This document shows, piece by piece, positions 4,790-5,656 of a stretch of 5,656 nucleotides of DNA (positions are counted from its first letter, which is position 1; the number at the start of each line of letters is the position of its first letter). Where the stretch lies: the NCBI GenBank assembly GCA_019115685.1, contig DXDC01000180.1, positions 1 to 5,656 on the forward strand, written 5' to 3'. The notes under the pieces were generated by a model. It was not told the DNA's origin. It saw nothing but the letters and a program-made list of their open reading frames with translations, and searched no databases. Made by a program: the position numbers and the translations under genes. The stretch comes from Candidatus Agrococcus pullicola. Lineage in GTDB: Bacteria; Actinomycetota; Actinomycetes; Actinomycetales; Microbacteriaceae.

Positions 4790-5656
4790 ATGGAAAATAG
4801 TCGTGCCCCCTCGGGCACAAAAAAGAAGCGGAGTACCAGGCTGCTTGCTGTCGCAACTGCGGCAGCGTTCGGCCTGGCTCCGGCAATGTCAATGACGGCG
4901 GCTCATGCCGATGAGCTTCAGCCGTCTTCAGAGTCGGCGGCCCACGGCCACTGGCTGTGGACTGACGCGCTCGGCATTGATATCGCGGGCGCGGCCTACA
5001 CGTTCACCGAATTCGACAGCAACCCGGGCCCGGAAACGAACCCGCTAAACGTCGAATTGCTTGGTGCTCTCGAGATTGAGCTCGGGAACATCACGCTGCC
5101 CCTTATCAAACCGGCTGACGGCGGTGTCGGCCTGCTCGACCTCGGCCAAGTGGGCGCGATTTCGAGCTACAGTTCGTCGCCATCGCTTACCGAGTCGACG
5201 GCATCGACCGGTCTCATCACCGATGAAGGTGCGATCAACCTCGACGCTTATGAAAGCGACGAATTCGGCAATGCCGAAATCGACGTGACTGCGTTGCTGA
5301 CGCAGCTTATCGGCGCTGACGCTGCTGAGCTGCTGCTGAGCGAGGCCTCGCTGAGCGTCGGTGCCATGAGCTCGTACGCTTCGAAGGACGGCCCTGATGT
5401 AGAGAGCGAGTACGCCATCGGCGACCTCGAGCTCACGCTGCAGAGCCCGTTGGTGGAAGGATTGGTCGACACGCTCGACGCGGCTATCGGTGTGGCCCTG
5501 GATCCGATTACGGATGCGCTCGGGCCTGGCGGAGCAATCGGCCAGCTCGTCGGTGTCGTGGTCAACGGCATTGGCGCGCTTCCGCTCGTCAACGCTGAAC
5601 TCAATGATCTGTCGATCGATGTGTCGCCACTGACGGACTACGTCCGCGAGGCAATA
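4790..5656 (+). CDS. secreted surface protein, choice-of-anchor G-like (3'-partial)
   Basis: 289 codons are visible and the frame is open at the right edge. The protein starts with a Sec signal peptide: basic KKKRSTR (11-17), hydrophobic LLAVATAAAFGLAPA (18-32), and a likely cleavage after AHA at residue 40. The mature part is acidic and rich in Leu, Gly, Ser and Asp, with blocks NPLNVELLGAL (84-94), LLDLGQVGAISSYS (near 114-127) and TGLITDEGAINL (140-151). These resemble the N-terminal region of actinobacterial choice-of-anchor G family proteins: large exported proteins named for a conserved body with variable C-terminal anchors such as LPXTG (recalled, not searched). The anchor, if any, is beyond the window. 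Start: ATG 4790, with AAAGGA at 4778-4783 and a 6-nt spacer. No catalytic motif is seen, so a structural, adhesin-like or surface-layer role is likely but unproven. Codon choice is slightly more AT-tolerant (CTT, ATT, GAA, AAT) than in the minus-strand genes. Confidence 0.85.
   Translation, partial: MENSRAPSGTKKKRSTRLLAVATAAAFGLAPAMSMTAAHADELQPSSESAAHGHWLWTDALGIDIAGAAYTFTEFDSNPGPETNPLNVELLGALEIELGNITLPLIKPADGGVGLLDLGQVGAISSYSSSPSLTESTASTGLITDEGAINLDAYESDEFGNAEIDVTALLTQLIGADAAELLLSEASLSVGAMSSYASKDGPDVESEYAIGDLELTLQSPLVEGLVDTLDAAIGVALDPITDALGPGGAIGQLVGVVVNGIGALPLVNAELNDLSIDVSPLTDYVREAI

Noticed and set aside
4525..4818. Minus-strand 97-codon ORF in the divergent region
   Set aside because: It has no ribosome-binding site, shows no recognisable domain and covers the signal-peptide coding start of the surface-protein gene.
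5248..5604. Minus-strand 118-codon ORF within the surface-protein gene
   Set aside because: Ser/Ala/Pro-rich antisense shadow of the plus-strand coding frame, which has a signal peptide, a ribosome-binding site and a continuous open frame.

Overview
The window comes from a high-GC Gram-positive actinobacterium, most likely a member of the Microbacteriaceae. The evidence is GC-rich coding sequence with strong third-position G/C preference, an actinobacterial-type mannitol-1-phosphate dehydrogenase, a PadR regulator coupled to a membrane protein with an N-terminal helical prefix, and the start of a secreted protein resembling the 'choice-of-anchor G' surface proteins of Leucobacter, Agromyces and Microbacterium-type genera. 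Family names are recognised from sequence memory, not from a search.

Layout. (1) Bases 1-1106, plus strand: mtlD, lacking only about nine N-terminal codons. (2) 1107-1284: a convergent intergenic stretch with a 10-bp tandem repeat at the mtlD stop, weak inverted repeats that may act as terminators, and an isolated LacI/CcpA-like operator motif. (3) 1285-4441, minus strand, in transcription order: a FAD-dependent oxidoreductase of the phytoene-desaturase-like superfamily, then after 50 bp a padR gene, then a polytopic membrane protein whose start codon overlaps the padR stop (ATGA). A promoter with a perfect 8-5-8 palindrome covering its -10 and spacer sits directly before padR and is probably the autoregulatory operator; its transcript is predicted to be leaderless or nearly so. 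(4) 4442-4789: a 348-bp divergent regulatory region with a 17-bp perfect palindrome at the predicted oxidoreductase start site, a second 7-6-7 palindrome, a sigma70-like promoter on the plus strand, a well-positioned Shine-Dalgarno site with a 23-codon leader ORF, and an 11-bp perfect hairpin inside that ORF. (5) 4790-5656, plus strand: a secreted, probably wall-anchored surface protein that is open to the end of the window.

How the parts relate. mtlD is catabolic (mannitol to fructose 6-phosphate) and probably closes a mannitol PTS operon lying to the left. The padR/membrane-protein pair looks like a self-regulated stress or drug-sensing unit; the oxidoreductase upstream may be co-transcribed with it, but nothing in the sequence ties their functions together. 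The surface-protein gene is separate and divergent. The least ordinary part of the window is 4442-4789, where several perfect symmetric elements and a possible leader peptide precede the surface-protein gene. I see no mobile element, CRISPR array, tRNA, rRNA or clear new defence system.
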